Below are positions 25,057-34,056 of a stretch of DNA of 64,000 bases, in pieces. The notes under the pieces were generated by a model that ran no database searches, was not told the DNA's origin, and saw only the letters and a list, made by a program, of their open reading frames with translations. Origin of the DNA: Rhizobium sp. ICMP 5592 (lineage in GTDB: Bacteria; Pseudomonadota; Alphaproteobacteria; Rhizobiales; Rhizobiaceae); NCBI RefSeq assembly GCF_009498525.1, contig NZ_QSNT01000003.1:971671-1035670 (forward strand). Direction: 5' to 3'. The position numbers and the translations under genes were made by a program. Numbering within the stretch: position 1 is the first letter of the stretch; each line of letters starts with the position of its first letter.

Positions 25057-25470
25057 ATGCCCGAGAAGATGGCGGGCGAATTGACGAATGAACGATCCAA
25101 AAAGACTGTCGGGCGGCTGAAAAGCCGGCCGCAGTTTCTTGCTGTCCGCCAGGGCGAAAAGCGCAAGGGAAGTCTCTTCCTCATCGAAGTGCTGGACCGC
25201 AAGCTCACCGACGCCGAACCCCGCGTCGGTTTTACCGTTACCAAAAAACATGGCAACGCGGTGGAACGCAACCGCATGCGGCGCAGGCTGAAAGAAGCCG
25301 TGCGGCTTCATGCCGGGTTTGCAATGCAGCCCGGACACGACTATGTGGTTGTCGCGCGGCGCGATGTACTGACCGCACCTTTCGAAAAACTGGCGAGCGA
25401 GCTCGCCCAACGGATCGAAACCAGGCCGAAATCTCGCCGGCCGGAGACGGACCGCTCCAGGAAGATATGA
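25057..25470 (+). CDS. rnpA: Ribonuclease P protein component
   Basis: 137 residues from the ATG at 25057; a second ATG at 25069 is possible. The RNR motif is present as GNAVERNRMRRRLKEAVR, with the preceding RVGFTVTKKHGNAV typical of RnpA. It assists the catalytic RNase P RNA in trimming the 5' ends of tRNA precursors. The stop overlaps the yidC start (ATGA at 25467-25470). Confidence 0.96.
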   Translation: MPEKMAGELTNERSKKTVGRLKSRPQFLAVRQGEKRKGSLFLIEVLDRKLTDAEPRVGFTVTKKHGNAVERNRMRRRLKEAVRLHAGFAMQPGHDYVVVARRDVLTAPFEKLASELAQRIETRPKSRRPETDRSRKI

Positions 25471-27272
25471 TGGAAAACAAACGCAATTACTTCATAGCAA
25501 TTGCCCTGTCTGTGCTGATTGTTCTCGCCTGGCAGTTTTTCTACATGAACCCGCGCCTCGAGGCGCAGCGCAAGGCCGAGCTCGCCGCCAAGGCGCAGCA
25601 GCAAACGCAGCAGGCCCAGACGACGCAGAACCCGGCCGCCGGCGCCGCCGTCGACGGTGCGCTGCCATCGAGCGGCCAGAATGCGCCGACGACGCTGACC
25701 CACGATCAATCGGTTGCCAAGTCTGCCGCCTCGCGCGTCGCCATCGACACGCCCGCGCTGTCGGGCTCCATCAATCTGGAAGGTGCCCGCTTCGACGACC
25801 TGCAGCTCAAGGCCTATCACGAGACGGTCGACAAGAGCAGCCCGATCATCACGCTGTTCAGCCCGGCCGACACCAAGGACGGCTATTTCACCGAGCTTGG
25901 CTATGTCGGCAGCGACGCAACCGGCGCCGTTCCCGGCCCTTCGACGGTGTGGACGGTCGCGGCCGGCAGCAAGCTGACCAACACCACGCCGGTGACGCTC
26001 TCCTACACCAATGACAAGGGCATCACCTTTACCCGCACTATCTCGGTCGACGAACGCTACATGTTCACGATCACCGACAAGATCGCCAATGCCGGCCAGG
26101 CGCCGGTGTCGCTGTCGAGCTATGGCCGCGTAACGCGCTACAACAAGCCGACCACACCGTCGGCCTACGTCCTGCATGAAGGCTTCATCGGCGTCATCGG
26201 CGACGACGGCCTGATCGAGACCAAGTATACCGCCGCCGAGAAGGAAGCCGTTGCTCCCGCCAAGGCAACCGGCGGCTGGCTCGGCATCACGGACAAGTAC
26301 TGGGCCGCCACGATCGTGCCGCCGCAGTCGACCGCCTATGACGCGCATTTCTCGCATTTCGCCGATGGCCAGCCGCGCTACCAGGCCGACTACAAGCAGG
26401 ATGCCGTCACCGTCGCCCCCGGCCAATCGCAGGAGCTGAAGAGCCTCGTCTTCGCCGGCGCCAAGGAAGTACCGGTCATCGACCGCTACGAGACGAGCTA
26501 TTCGATCCCGAAATTTGACCGTCTGATCGACTGGGGCTGGTTCTATTTCATCACCAAGCCGATGTTCAAGCTGATGGATTTCTTCTTCCGCTTCTTTGGC
26601 AATTTCGGTGTCGCGATCCTGTGCACGACCATCGTCGTCAAGGCGCTGTTCTTCCCTCTCGCCAGCAAGCAATACGCTTCGATGGCGAACATGAAGCGCA
26701 TGCAGCCGAAGATGGAAGAGCTGAAGGCCAAGTTCGGCGACGACCGAATGGGGCTGCAACAGGCGACGATGCAGCTCTACAAGGAAGAGAAGATCAACCC
26801 GATCGCCGGCTGCTGGCCGGTGCTGTTGCAGATCCCGATCTTCTTCTCGCTCTACAAGGTGATCTACATCACCATCGAGATGCGCCATGCGCCGTTCTTC
26901 GGCTGGATCCAGGATCTTTCGGCTCCCGATCCGACCTCGATCGTCAATCTGTTCGGCTTGCTGCCGTTCACGGCTCCGACCATCCTGCATCTCGGCGTCT
27001 GGCCGCTGATCATGGGCGTCACCATGTTCCTGCAGATGCGTATGAACCCGACACCGCCGGATCCGACCCAGGCGATGATCTTCAACTGGATGCCGCTGGT
27101 GTTCATGTTCATGCTGGCCAGCTTCCCGGCCGGTCTCGTGATCTACTGGGCCTGGAACAACACGCTCTCGGTGATCCAGCAGTCGATCATCATGAAGCGC
27201 CATGGCGTGAAGGTGGAACTCTTCGACAACATGAAGGGCCTCTTCAAACGAAAACCGGCACCATCGAAATGA
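25467..27272 (+). CDS. yidC: Membrane protein insertase YidC
   Basis: 601 residues, normal for the Gram-negative type. A first helix (YFIAIALSVLIVLAWQFFYM) is followed by a Gln/Ala-rich linker, the large periplasmic P1 domain (about residues 90-350), then five helices of the insertase core beginning at IDWGWFYFITKPMFKLMDFF. The core includes the conserved KRMQPKMEELKAKFGDD coiled-coil loop and PIAGCWPVLLQIPIFFSLYK. The arginine-bearing MKRMQP region and a basic C-tail (FKRKPAPSK) fit. It inserts and folds inner-membrane proteins, alone or with SecYEG. It is translationally coupled to rnpA. Confidence 0.97.
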   Translation: MMENKRNYFIAIALSVLIVLAWQFFYMNPRLEAQRKAELAAKAQQQTQQAQTTQNPAAGAAVDGALPSSGQNAPTTLTHDQSVAKSAASRVAIDTPALSGSINLEGARFDDLQLKAYHETVDKSSPIITLFSPADTKDGYFTELGYVGSDATGAVPGPSTVWTVAAGSKLTNTTPVTLSYTNDKGITFTRTISVDERYMFTITDKIANAGQAPVSLSSYGRVTRYNKPTTPSAYVLHEGFIGVIGDDGLIETKYTAAEKEAVAPAKATGGWLGITDKYWAATIVPPQSTAYDAHFSHFADGQPRYQADYKQDAVTVAPGQSQELKSLVFAGAKEVPVIDRYETSYSIPKFDRLIDWGWFYFITKPMFKLMDFFFRFFGNFGVAILCTTIVVKALFFPLASKQYASMANMKRMQPKMEELKAKFGDDRMGLQQATMQLYKEEKINPIAGCWPVLLQIPIFFSLYKVIYITIEMRHAPFFGWIQDLSAPDPTSIVNLFGLLPFTAPTILHLGVWPLIMGVTMFLQMRMNPTPPDPTQAMIFNWMPLVFMFMLASFPAGLVIYWAWNNTLSVIQQSIIMKRHGVKVELFDNMKGLFKRKPAPSK

Positions 27273-27278
27273 CCTTTC

Positions 27279-27308
27279 AAGCCCCGCGAAAGCGGGGCTT
27301 TTCTTTTG
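27279..27308 (+). terminator. Rho-independent terminator after yidC
   Basis: Arms AAGCCCCGC (27279-27287) and GCGGGGCTT (27292-27300), loop GAAA, then TTTCTTTT. It separates the rpmH-rnpA-yidC unit from engB. Confidence 0.88.
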
Positions 27309-27397
27309 GGCCTCATGCCATATACCGATCAAAACTTGACTTTCGCCGGTAAAACCCCGAAGCCAGTCAACCAATTGAACCGGAAGACCGCGAGCGC

Positions 27398-28057
27398 ATG
27401 GCAGAACAAACGACAAAAGACGACAAGCCGCTTTTCGGGCGCCCGTGGATCTTCATCCGTGGCGTGCCGGCTATGAAATTCCTGCCACCGGAAGGGCCTT
27501 TGGAAGTGGCCTTCGCCGGACGCTCGAATGTCGGCAAGTCGTCGCTGATCAATGCGCTGGTCGGCCACAAGGGTCTGGCGCGCACCTCGAACACACCGGG
27601 CCGCACACAGGAACTCAACTACTTCGTTCCCGACGGCTTTTCCGGCGAGGGCGGCGACCTGCCGCCGATGGCCCTGGTGGACATGCCCGGATACGGTTAT
27701 GCCGAAGCGCCGAAGGAACAGGTGGATGCCTGGACGAAGCTGGTTTTCGACTATCTGCGGGGACGCACGACGCTGAAGCGCGTCTACGTGCTGATCGACA
27801 GCCGCCATGGCATCAAGAAGAACGACGAAGAAGTCCTGGCATTGCTCGACAAGGCCGCCGTCTCCTATCAGATCGTGCTGACCAAGACCGACAAGATCAA
27901 GGAAGCGGGCCTGCCGAAGCTGCTGGCCGATACCGCCGAAAAAATCCGCAAGCGTCCCGCCGCCTATCCCGGCATTCTCTCCACCTCCTCGGAAAAGGGC
28001 GATGGCCTCGAGGAAGTGCGCCAGGCGATCCGCCTGACGGTCGGCATTCCGCTCTGA
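27398..28057 (+). CDS. engB: Ribosome biogenesis GTP-binding protein EngB/YihA
   Basis: 219 residues with GTPase motifs in order: G1 [16 protein letters not shown]2 threonine in [12 protein letters not shown]3 [16 protein letters not shown]4 LTKTDKIK and G5 STSSEKGDG. EngB helps a late step of 50S subunit assembly. It follows yidC, the common rhizobial order, but after a terminator, so a separate promoter is expected in 27309-27397. Confidence 0.95.
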
Positions 28058-28130
28058 ATTCCAGACACGAACAGAATGAAGCCGCCGCCCCCGACGCCCC
28101 GGGGAACAGCGGCCCTGCTGCCGACGTTCT

Positions 28131-28688
28131 TTACATTTTCGGCAACAACACCTTGTCGACCACATGGATCACGCCGTTCGACTGCTTGACGTCGGCGATG
28201 GTGATATGAGCGGTGCCGCCGGCCTCGTCGGCCAGCGTTAGCTTGCCGCCCTTTTCCGTGGCCTTGATCACGCAGCCGCCGACCGTCTTCAGGTCGTATT
28301 CGCCACCATTGGTCATCGCCATCTTCTTGATAGCTGCGTCCATCTCGTCACCAGCCACCACATGGCAGGTCAGGATCTTCGTCAGTGTTGCCTTGTTCTC
28401 CGGCTTCAGCAGCGTCTCGACGGTGCCGGGCGGCAGCTTCTTGAAAGCTTCGTTGGTCGGCGCGAAGACGGTGAACGGGCCTTTGCCCTCCAGCGTATCG
28501 ACAAGGCCGGCAGCCTTGACGGCGGCAACCAGCGTCGTGTGGTCCTTTGAGTTCACCGCATTCTGAATGATATTCTTGCTGGCAAACATCGGCGCGCCGC
28601 CGACCATCGGGTCCTTGGCATAGGCGAGGCCGGTCGCGGCCGAGAGCGTTAAGGCAACTGCGGCGATGCGGATCACGGTCTTGATCAT
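28131..28688 (-). CDS. Secreted fasciclin-domain protein
   Basis: 185 residues: a signal peptide (IKTVIRIAAVALTLSAATGLAYA) and one FAS1 domain with both conserved boxes, KGPFTVFAPTNEAFKKLPPG (H1-like) and VIHVVDKVLLPKM at the C-terminus (H2). FAS1 domains mediate adhesion or protein interactions at the cell surface. It lies 109 bases downstream of the anti-sigma gene on the same strand. The trio resembles the SigK-RskA-MPT70/83 arrangement of mycobacteria (ECF19-type), so it is probably a target of this sigma factor. Confidence 0.9.
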   Translation of the reverse strand: MIKTVIRIAAVALTLSAATGLAYAKDPMVGGAPMFASKNIIQNAVNSKDHTTLVAAVKAAGLVDTLEGKGPFTVFAPTNEAFKKLPPGTVETLLKPENKATLTKILTCHVVAGDEMDAAIKKMAMTNGGEYDLKTVGGCVIKATEKGGKLTLADEAGGTAHITIADVKQSNGVIHVVDKVLLPKM

Positions 28689-28797
28689 AGGTCTATCCTC
28701 TTCCTCTTTTGCCCCGATCTTGCGGGGTCAGAGCAAGGTACGGAGGCCACGGAGGAAGAGTTTCAGCCGCGGTGCTGTTTTCAGAAGAAAGATGATC

Positions 28798-29508
28798 TCA
28801 GGGCAGATGGATCGTGCCGGAGGCGATGACATTGCCCGTGGGCTTGCCGGTCGGCGAGCCGCCGAAGGGCTCGACGCTGACGGCGATGATCGCGCCTTCA
28901 GTGAGCTTGCCGTGAAGCTCCGACGGCAAAACGATCTCGCCCTCGCCGGTCTGCGGCAGGATGCCAAGCGCCTCGGCCGGATCGCTGCCGCGAATCAGCC
29001 ATAGCTCCAACGATTTTTCCTGCGGCTGGCCGGCGGCAACCGGCGTCACCCTCAGCAGGCCGCTGGTGGTGTCGTAATTCGCAAGCAAATTGATCGGGCT
29101 GTTCTGTCCGGCAAGTGATGCACTGAGCTGCTTGCCCGGCGATGGCTGCGAGGTATTGTTGGTGACGGTAAACATCAGAACGCCGATCGCGAGAAACAGC
29201 GAACCGAAGGCGACCGAGCGCCAGAGCAGCAGCGAGCCCCAGAGATGGGCGCCGAATGCGGTTTCTCCAAAGACACGCTTCTCGACCTTGGGAAACACCG
29301 AGGCCGGCGGCGCGACCATCTCGTAATCGTCGTTGAATCCCGAGAGATTCTGCTCCCAGCGGCTGACGATCGCGGCGAACTGACGGTCGCTGCGCATACG
29401 CCGCTCTACCTTCTGGCGATCCTCCAATGACAGCACGCCGAGCACATATTCTCCGGCCAGGACTTCATCACGGGAGCGGCCTCCCTTGCTTTGATCGGAC
29501 GAACTCAT
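28798..29508 (-). CDS. RskA-type anti-sigma factor
   Basis: 236 residues from the ATG at 29508, which overlaps the sigma-factor stop. The cytoplasmic N-terminus (DEVLAGEYVLGVLSLEDRQK, about 12-32) is the sigma-binding region of RskA proteins and contains the segment ADRQ-like VERRMRSDRQFAAIVSRWEQ. One helix (SVAFGSLFLAIGVLMFTVT) follows, then the periplasmic RskA domain (EKSLELWLIRGSDPAEALGI ... GAIIAVSVEPFGGSPTGKPT). It should hold the sigma factor at the membrane until proteolysis or a redox signal frees it. Confidence 0.9.
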   Translation of the reverse strand: MSSSDQSKGGRSRDEVLAGEYVLGVLSLEDRQKVERRMRSDRQFAAIVSRWEQNLSGFNDDYEMVAPPASVFPKVEKRVFGETAFGAHLWGSLLLWRSVAFGSLFLAIGVLMFTVTNNTSQPSPGKQLSASLAGQNSPINLLANYDTTSGLLRVTPVAAGQPQEKSLELWLIRGSDPAEALGILPQTGEGEIVLPSELHGKLTEGAIIAVSVEPFGGSPTGKPTGNVIASGTIHLP

Positions 29509-30044
29509 CGGTCCAAGCACTCTCTCAGTCTAATCAGGCTTCGGCGCAGCCAGGTACGCATGGTATTCAAAGGCACCGAATATTGCTCGGCAAGCTCCTG
29601 GTAGCTCAGGCCCTCGACATAGGCGCTACGAACAGCTTGAGCCCGACCAGCTTCCAACTCTTCCATGCACCTGTCAATGCGCCTTCCCTCTCCCTTGACG
29701 ATTGCCTGCTCCTCAGGACCCGGTTCGGTGTCGGCAAGATCATAGGCCGAGTCTATTTCGTCGGCTACGGGTTTTCGGGCGCGGATGGCATCGATCGACT
29801 GATTGCGTGCAATCGTCGTCAGCCACGGCATCGCCGGCCCTTCCGAGGCAAGGAAACGCTCGGCCCGCTGCCAGATTTTCACATAGACCTCCTGCAAAAC
29901 CTCCTCGGCATCGGTCCTGTCGCGAAGGATACGCAAACAGACGGCATAGAGTTTCGGGCTGGTCCGTCTGTAAAGCGCAGCAAAGGCTTTCTGGTCGCGC
30001 ATCGCGACCCGGCCGATCAGCGTCTCTATCTCCTCACTCGCCAT
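29505..30044 (-). CDS. ECF RNA polymerase sigma factor, SigK-like
   Basis: 179 residues from the ATG at 30044, preceded by GAGGGGCGG. Region 2 is AFAALYRRTSPKLYAVCLRI with DAEEVLQEVYVKIWQRAERF; region 4 is LSYQELAEQYSVPLNTMRTW with RRSLIRLRECL. The upstream frame to 30095 adds 17 unsupported residues. It heads a sigma/anti-sigma/fasciclin operon and is probably autoregulated. A GGGAATAA sequence on its strand at 30165-30172 resembles ECF -35 boxes, but I see no convincing -10. Confidence 0.9.
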   Translation of the reverse strand: MASEEIETLIGRVAMRDQKAFAALYRRTSPKLYAVCLRILRDRTDAEEVLQEVYVKIWQRAERFLASEGPAMPWLTTIARNQSIDAIRARKPVADEIDSAYDLADTEPGPEEQAIVKGEGRRIDRCMEELEAGRAQAVRSAYVEGLSYQELAEQYSVPLNTMRTWLRRSLIRLRECLDR

Positions 30045-30223
30045 CCGCCCCTCGATCGCCGCTCCCTCACCATCTTCAGGGCAAAACCACCGCACGGCAA
30101 GCGCGCTTGACGGATGAAACAGGGCAGAGGCGATGTGACGTAATAAAAACTAATCTTGTCATCATTATTCCCTCTGTCAAAAACTTGAGATAAAAGGCCG
30201 CGATCAATCTTACGGGGTGCCCC

Positions 30224-31111
30224 ATGTCCGAATCCCAAAGCGAGCTCCAAGCCAGCCTGCTGGCGCAGGCCCTGCCCTACATGCAGCGTTATGAAAACAA
30301 GACCATCGTGGTGAAATACGGTGGCCATGCCATGGGCAATGCCGAGCTTGGCAAGGCGTTCGCGGCCGACATCGCGCTCCTGAAGCAGTCCGGCGTCAAC
30401 CCGATCGTCGTCCACGGCGGCGGCCCGCAGATCGGCGCCATGCTGACGAAAATGGGCATCGAATCGAAATTCGAAGGCGGGCTGCGCGTCACCGATCAAA
30501 AGACGGTCGAGATCGTCGAAATGGTGCTCGCCGGCTCGATCAACAAGGAAATCGTTGCGCTGATCAACCAGACCGGCGAATGGGCGATCGGCCTTTGCGG
30601 CAAGGACGGCAACATGGTCTTCGCCGAAAAGGCACACAAGACCATCAAGGATCCCGACTCCAACATCGAGCGCGTGCTCGATCTCGGTTTCGTCGGCGAA
30701 GTGGTCGAAGTCGACCGCACCCTGCTCGACCTGCTCGCCAAGTCGGAAATGATCCCCGTTATCGCTCCGGTCGCCCCCGGCCGCGACGGCGCCACCTACA
30801 ACATCAACGCCGACACCTTTGCCGGTGCAATCGCCGGTGCGCTCAGTGCCACGCGCCTGCTCTTCCTCACCGATGTTCCGGGCGTGCTCGACAAGCAAGG
30901 CCAGCTGATCAAGGAACTCTCCGTCGCCCAGGCGCATGCCCTGATCGCCGACGGCACGATTTCCGGCGGCATGATCCCGAAGGTCGAGACCTGCATCGAC
31001 GCCATCAAGGCCGGTGTCCAGGGCGTCGTCATCCTCAACGGCAAGACGGCTCATTCCGTGCTGCTCGAGATCTTCACCGAACATGGTGCCGGCACGCTGA
31101 TCGTTCCCTGA
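30224..31111 (+). CDS. argB: Acetylglutamate kinase
   Basis: 295 residues. The kinase features are clear: IVVKYGGHAMG near residue 27, PIVVHGGGPQIGAML (phosphate-binding glycines), FEGGLRVTDQKTVEIVEMVL, NINADTFAGAIAGAL and the final SGGMIPKVETCIDAIKAGVQ. It phosphorylates N-acetylglutamate in the second step of arginine synthesis. The N-terminal extension and SGGM loop fit the arginine-sensitive hexameric class. In rhizobia argB usually follows engB; here the sigma cassette intervenes. Confidence 0.97.
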   Translation: MSESQSELQASLLAQALPYMQRYENKTIVVKYGGHAMGNAELGKAFAADIALLKQSGVNPIVVHGGGPQIGAMLTKMGIESKFEGGLRVTDQKTVEIVEMVLAGSINKEIVALINQTGEWAIGLCGKDGNMVFAEKAHKTIKDPDSNIERVLDLGFVGEVVEVDRTLLDLLAKSEMIPVIAPVAPGRDGATYNINADTFAGAIAGALSATRLLFLTDVPGVLDKQGQLIKELSVAQAHALIADGTISGGMIPKVETCIDAIKAGVQGVVILNGKTAHSVLLEIFTEHGAGTLIVP

Positions 31112-31118
31112 TAGGAGC

Positions 31119-31153
31119 GCGCCCTTTCCGCACGGAGAAAGGGTGCATTTTTC
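31119..31153 (+). terminator. argB terminator
   Basis: Arms GCGCCCTTT (31119-31127) and AAAGGGTGC (31138-31146), followed by ATTTTTC. It starts 8 bases after the argB stop. Confidence 0.85.
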
Positions 31154-31174
31154 TCGCTACCGCCAACAACGCGT

Positions 31175-32017
31175 TCAACCGAAATCGGTCGAACGCGTCA
31201 GGTCTTCCCAGGCGGTGATCTCCTCGCCCAGAGCGGCGATTTTCCCGCGCACCAGGTTCAGCGCGTCCGTGCCGAGCAGCAGATGAACGGGCGGATTGTC
31301 GGACGCGACCAGCGCCAATATGGCCGCAGCTGCCTTTTGCGGGTCGCCCGCCTGATTGCCGTTTTTCTCCTCGCGCGCCTTTCGGATCGGATCGAATAGC
31401 GCGTCGTAGTCGGCGATGCTGCGGTCGGAGCGGACCATGGAACGGCCAGCCCAATCGGTACGGAACGAGCCGGGCGCGACCGCCGTCACCTTGATGCCGA
31501 AATCCTTCACCTCTTTCGCCAGCACCTCGCTAATGCCCTCCAACGCAAACTTGCTGCCGCAATAGTACGCGATGCCGGGCATGGTGATGAAACCGCCCAT
31601 CGAGGTGATGTTGATGATGTGACCGGCACGACGGCGGCGCATGAAGGGCAGGACCGCCTTGATCATCGCCACAGCGCCGAAGACGTTAACGTCGAACTGG
31701 TGCCGCATCTCGTCGAGCGGCGATTCCTCCAACGTGCCCTCGTGGCCATAACCGGCATTGTTGATTAACACATCGATCGGACCGAGTTCGGCTTCGATGC
31801 GCGCAGTGGCGGGCTCGATCGCGGCAAAATCGGTCACATCCAGAAGAATGGCTTTGGCACGGCCCGGCGCCAGGGCCTCGAACTGCTGTTGGCCGGCAGC
31901 GTTGCGGACTGTGCCGGCAACTCGATGGCCGGCGGCAAACGCCGCCTCGGCGAAGGCACGGCCGAAGCCGGAACTGACGCCAGTGATCAGGAAAAGTTTG
32001 CTGTCTATCGAATTCAT
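31175..32017 (-). CDS. SDR family oxidoreductase
   Basis: 280 residues from the ATG at 32017, with AAGGAG upstream. Cofactor motif LFLITGVSSGFGRAFAEAAF, IDVLINNAGYGHEG, catalytic INITSMGG and YYCGSK (YxxxK) are intact. The C-terminal AILALVASDNPPVHLLLGTD matches the SDR remnant at 9190-9381. It is divergent from a LysR regulator, which probably controls it through the palindrome at 32126-32140. The substrate is unknown. Confidence 0.88.
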   Translation of the reverse strand: MNSIDSKLFLITGVSSGFGRAFAEAAFAAGHRVAGTVRNAAGQQQFEALAPGRAKAILLDVTDFAAIEPATARIEAELGPIDVLINNAGYGHEGTLEESPLDEMRHQFDVNVFGAVAMIKAVLPFMRRRRAGHIINITSMGGFITMPGIAYYCGSKFALEGISEVLAKEVKDFGIKVTAVAPGSFRTDWAGRSMVRSDRSIADYDALFDPIRKAREEKNGNQAGDPQKAAAAILALVASDNPPVHLLLGTDALNLVRGKIAALGEEITAWEDLTRSTDFG

Positions 32018-32125
32018 CGGGAAGCTCCTTGCTGTCAGCGCGCTCGACGTTTGGCCGAGCGGTCGCGTGTTGCCTATGTGGATGCGGCATGACTGACAGT
32101 CCAATATATTGCGGTGGCTTTGTTC

Positions 32126-32140
32126 ATATCTTAAAGATAT
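32126..32140. promoter_or_regulatory. LysR-type operator palindrome
   Basis: ATATCTT-A-AAGATAT is a perfect 15-base palindrome of the T-N11-A type recognised by LysR proteins. It lies 28 bases before the LysR start, in the divergent SDR/LysR gap. Confidence 0.65.
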
Positions 32141-32168
32141 CGTCTTTATTCCGCCGGAAAACAGCACG

Positions 32169-33062
32169 ATGGAACTACGCCACATCAGATATTTTCTTGC
32201 CGTCGCCGAAGAGCTGAATTTCACGCGCGCGGCCCGACGCATCGGCATCGGCCAACCGCCCCTCAGCAATCAGATCCGCGATCTGGAAGAGGAAATCGGC
32301 GCACCGCTGTTTCGCCGCTTGCCACATGGCGCGGAGCTGACAGAGGCGGGACAGGTCTTCCTGCCGGAAGCACGCGCGATCCTCACCAAGGCCGGGCAGG
32401 CAAAAGCCTTGGCGCTGCGGGCAGCGCGCGGCGAGCTCGGACGGTTGCGGGTGGGCTTTACCGGTTCGGCGGCTTTCAGCCCGATCGTGCCGTTCTCCGT
32501 GCGCGCCTTTCGCCGTGCCTACCCGGAAATCGACCTGTCGCTGGCGGAGGCGCATACGACGCGGCTGCTGGAGCGGCTTGACGCCGAGGAACTGGATGCC
32601 GTCTTCATTCGACCAGGCCGCGTCGATCCGCCGGGTTTCCGCTCGCATGTGCTTGGCGAGGAAAGCATGGTTATCGCCCTGCCCTCCGGCCATCCCCTGG
32701 CAGAGGCGGACACCCTGCCCCTGTCGGCTCTATCGGACGAGCCGTTTGTGCTCTTTCCGCGCGCCGCCGGCCCCAGCCTGTTCGACGAGATCATTGCCGC
32801 CTGCCGACGGGCAGGCTTCGAACCGATCCTGGGGCAGATCGCGCCGCAAATAACGTCGATCGCCAATCTGATCGCCGTGGAACTCGGCGTTTCGGTGGTG
32901 CCATCGGCGGTGGCGCAGATCCGAGTTCCGGGCGTCAGCTATATTCCCATCGCAGGCGATGGACCCATGGCACGGCTGACGCTTGCGACACGCCGGGACG
33001 AGCGCTCGGCTGTCGTACAGAATTTCCTCGCGCGCGTGCTGGCAACCACAGCTGAACTCTGA
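32169..33062 (+). CDS. LysR-family transcriptional regulator
   Basis: 297 residues from the ATG at 32169. The winged HTH is typical: MELRHIRYFLAVAEELNFTR, AARRIGIGQPPLSNQIRDLE and LFRRLPHGAELTEAG (residues 1-65). A two-lobed effector domain follows, beginning LGRLRVGFTGSAAFSPIVP, similar to BenM/CatR-type regulators of aromatic metabolism. Divergent from the SDR and preceded by a T-N11-A palindrome, it likely activates the SDR on ligand binding. Confidence 0.9.
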   Translation: MELRHIRYFLAVAEELNFTRAARRIGIGQPPLSNQIRDLEEEIGAPLFRRLPHGAELTEAGQVFLPEARAILTKAGQAKALALRAARGELGRLRVGFTGSAAFSPIVPFSVRAFRRAYPEIDLSLAEAHTTRLLERLDAEELDAVFIRPGRVDPPGFRSHVLGEESMVIALPSGHPLAEADTLPLSALSDEPFVLFPRAAGPSLFDEIIAACRRAGFEPILGQIAPQITSIANLIAVELGVSVVPSAVAQIRVPGVSYIPIAGDGPMARLTLATRRDERSAVVQNFLARVLATTAEL

Positions 33063-33065
33063 TGA

Positions 33066-33836
33066 TCAGTCCTGCTGATACAAAGCTTCGGCCTCGCTCT
33101 TCAGCATTCCCATCACTGTCCGGTAGGGTGCGGGGCCATAGCTGATGCGGCTGACGCCGAGGCCGGCCATGGTGATATTATCGGGGGTCGCCGGGCGCAC
33201 CATGATGTTGACCGGCAGGGGCGAGCGATCGCAGAGCGCTTCGATCAGCTCCGCGTCGACAAGACCCGGCGCGAAGAAGCCACTGGCGCCGGCCTCGGCA
33301 AAGGCATCGGCGCGGCGATAGGCCTCATCGAGCAGCAGCTGGTGATGCGCCGTGTCGTTTTCCTGCAGGAACAGATCGGTGCGGGCGTTGATGAAGAGCG
33401 GAATTTCCCGCCGGGTCGCCATCTCGCGGATGGCACGGATGCGAGGCACCTGCGTCTCGATCGGATGAACGCCGCGACCGCCGATCACCTGATCCTCGAA
33501 ATTGATGCCGATGGCGCCGTGATCCATGATCTTTTCGACATTGGCCGCGACAGCATCGGGCTCCAAGGCGTAACCGCCCTCGAAATCGACGGAGACCGGC
33601 AGGTGGCTGGTCACCGAAATCAGGCGGGTGATGACCGCCAGCAGCGACAGCGGCACCGCTTCGCCATCACCGAAACCATTGGCAGCCGCGACCGACCAGC
33701 TTCCCGTTGCCAGCGCCTTGGCGCCCGCTTCGGTCACTGCCTTGGCCGAACCGGCGTCCCATATGTTGAAGAGGACCAGCGGATCGCCCTTCTGATGCAA
33801 CCGGGCAAACTCTTCTGCCTTTTCCACCTGACTCAT
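33066..33836 (-). CDS. Isocitrate lyase/PEP mutase superfamily protein
   Basis: 256 residues from the ATG at 33836. Conserved segments: PLVLFNIWDAGSAKAVTEAG at the N-terminus, SVDFEGGYALEP (metal/substrate loop), GAIGINFEDQVIGGRGVHPI and LFINARTDLFL. These match the PEP mutase/phosphonopyruvate hydrolase-like branch that cleaves or forms C-C or C-P bonds next to a carboxylate; the exact reaction cannot be told. It lacks the KKCG loop of true isocitrate lyases. The stop is four bases from the convergent LysR gene. Confidence 0.85.
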   Translation of the reverse strand: MSQVEKAEEFARLHQKGDPLVLFNIWDAGSAKAVTEAGAKALATGSWSVAAANGFGDGEAVPLSLLAVITRLISVTSHLPVSVDFEGGYALEPDAVAANVEKIMDHGAIGINFEDQVIGGRGVHPIETQVPRIRAIREMATRREIPLFINARTDLFLQENDTAHHQLLLDEAYRRADAFAEAGASGFFAPGLVDAELIEALCDRSPLPVNIMVRPATPDNITMAGLGVSRISYGPAPYRTVMGMLKSEAEALYQQD

Positions 33837-34056
33837 CGCATCCCCCTTTGCAAAAGCCCGATCGGGCACATCCTGCCCCTTGCGCCCAGGAAGCAGGGGC
33901 TCCTCTTCCACCTGACAACTAGCGCAAAGCCCCGAAAATCAACCTGCAAAACCATAGCCTGCATTGGAATGCCCGGCAATGTCCGCGATCTTTCCCCTCT
34001 ACGCCGGAATCATATTTTACTTTTCCTTGGGTGCTACCGCATGCCATAAGGCCGGC

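Noticed and set aside
24914..27272. Replication origin near rpmH-rnpA-yidC
   Set aside because: In many bacteria this cluster marks oriC, but there is no dnaA, dnaN or parAB here and no DnaA-box cluster was noticed; rhizobial origins usually lie elsewhere.
25341..27416. 691-residue frame on the minus strand opposite yidC
   Set aside because: It is antisense to a clear yidC/rnpA pair and is a GC-bias shadow with no domain pattern.
30121..30223. Complete ECF promoter for the sigma operon
   Set aside because: A GGGAATAA -35-like sequence is present, but no -10 box at a suitable distance could be supported, so it is mentioned only as a candidate.
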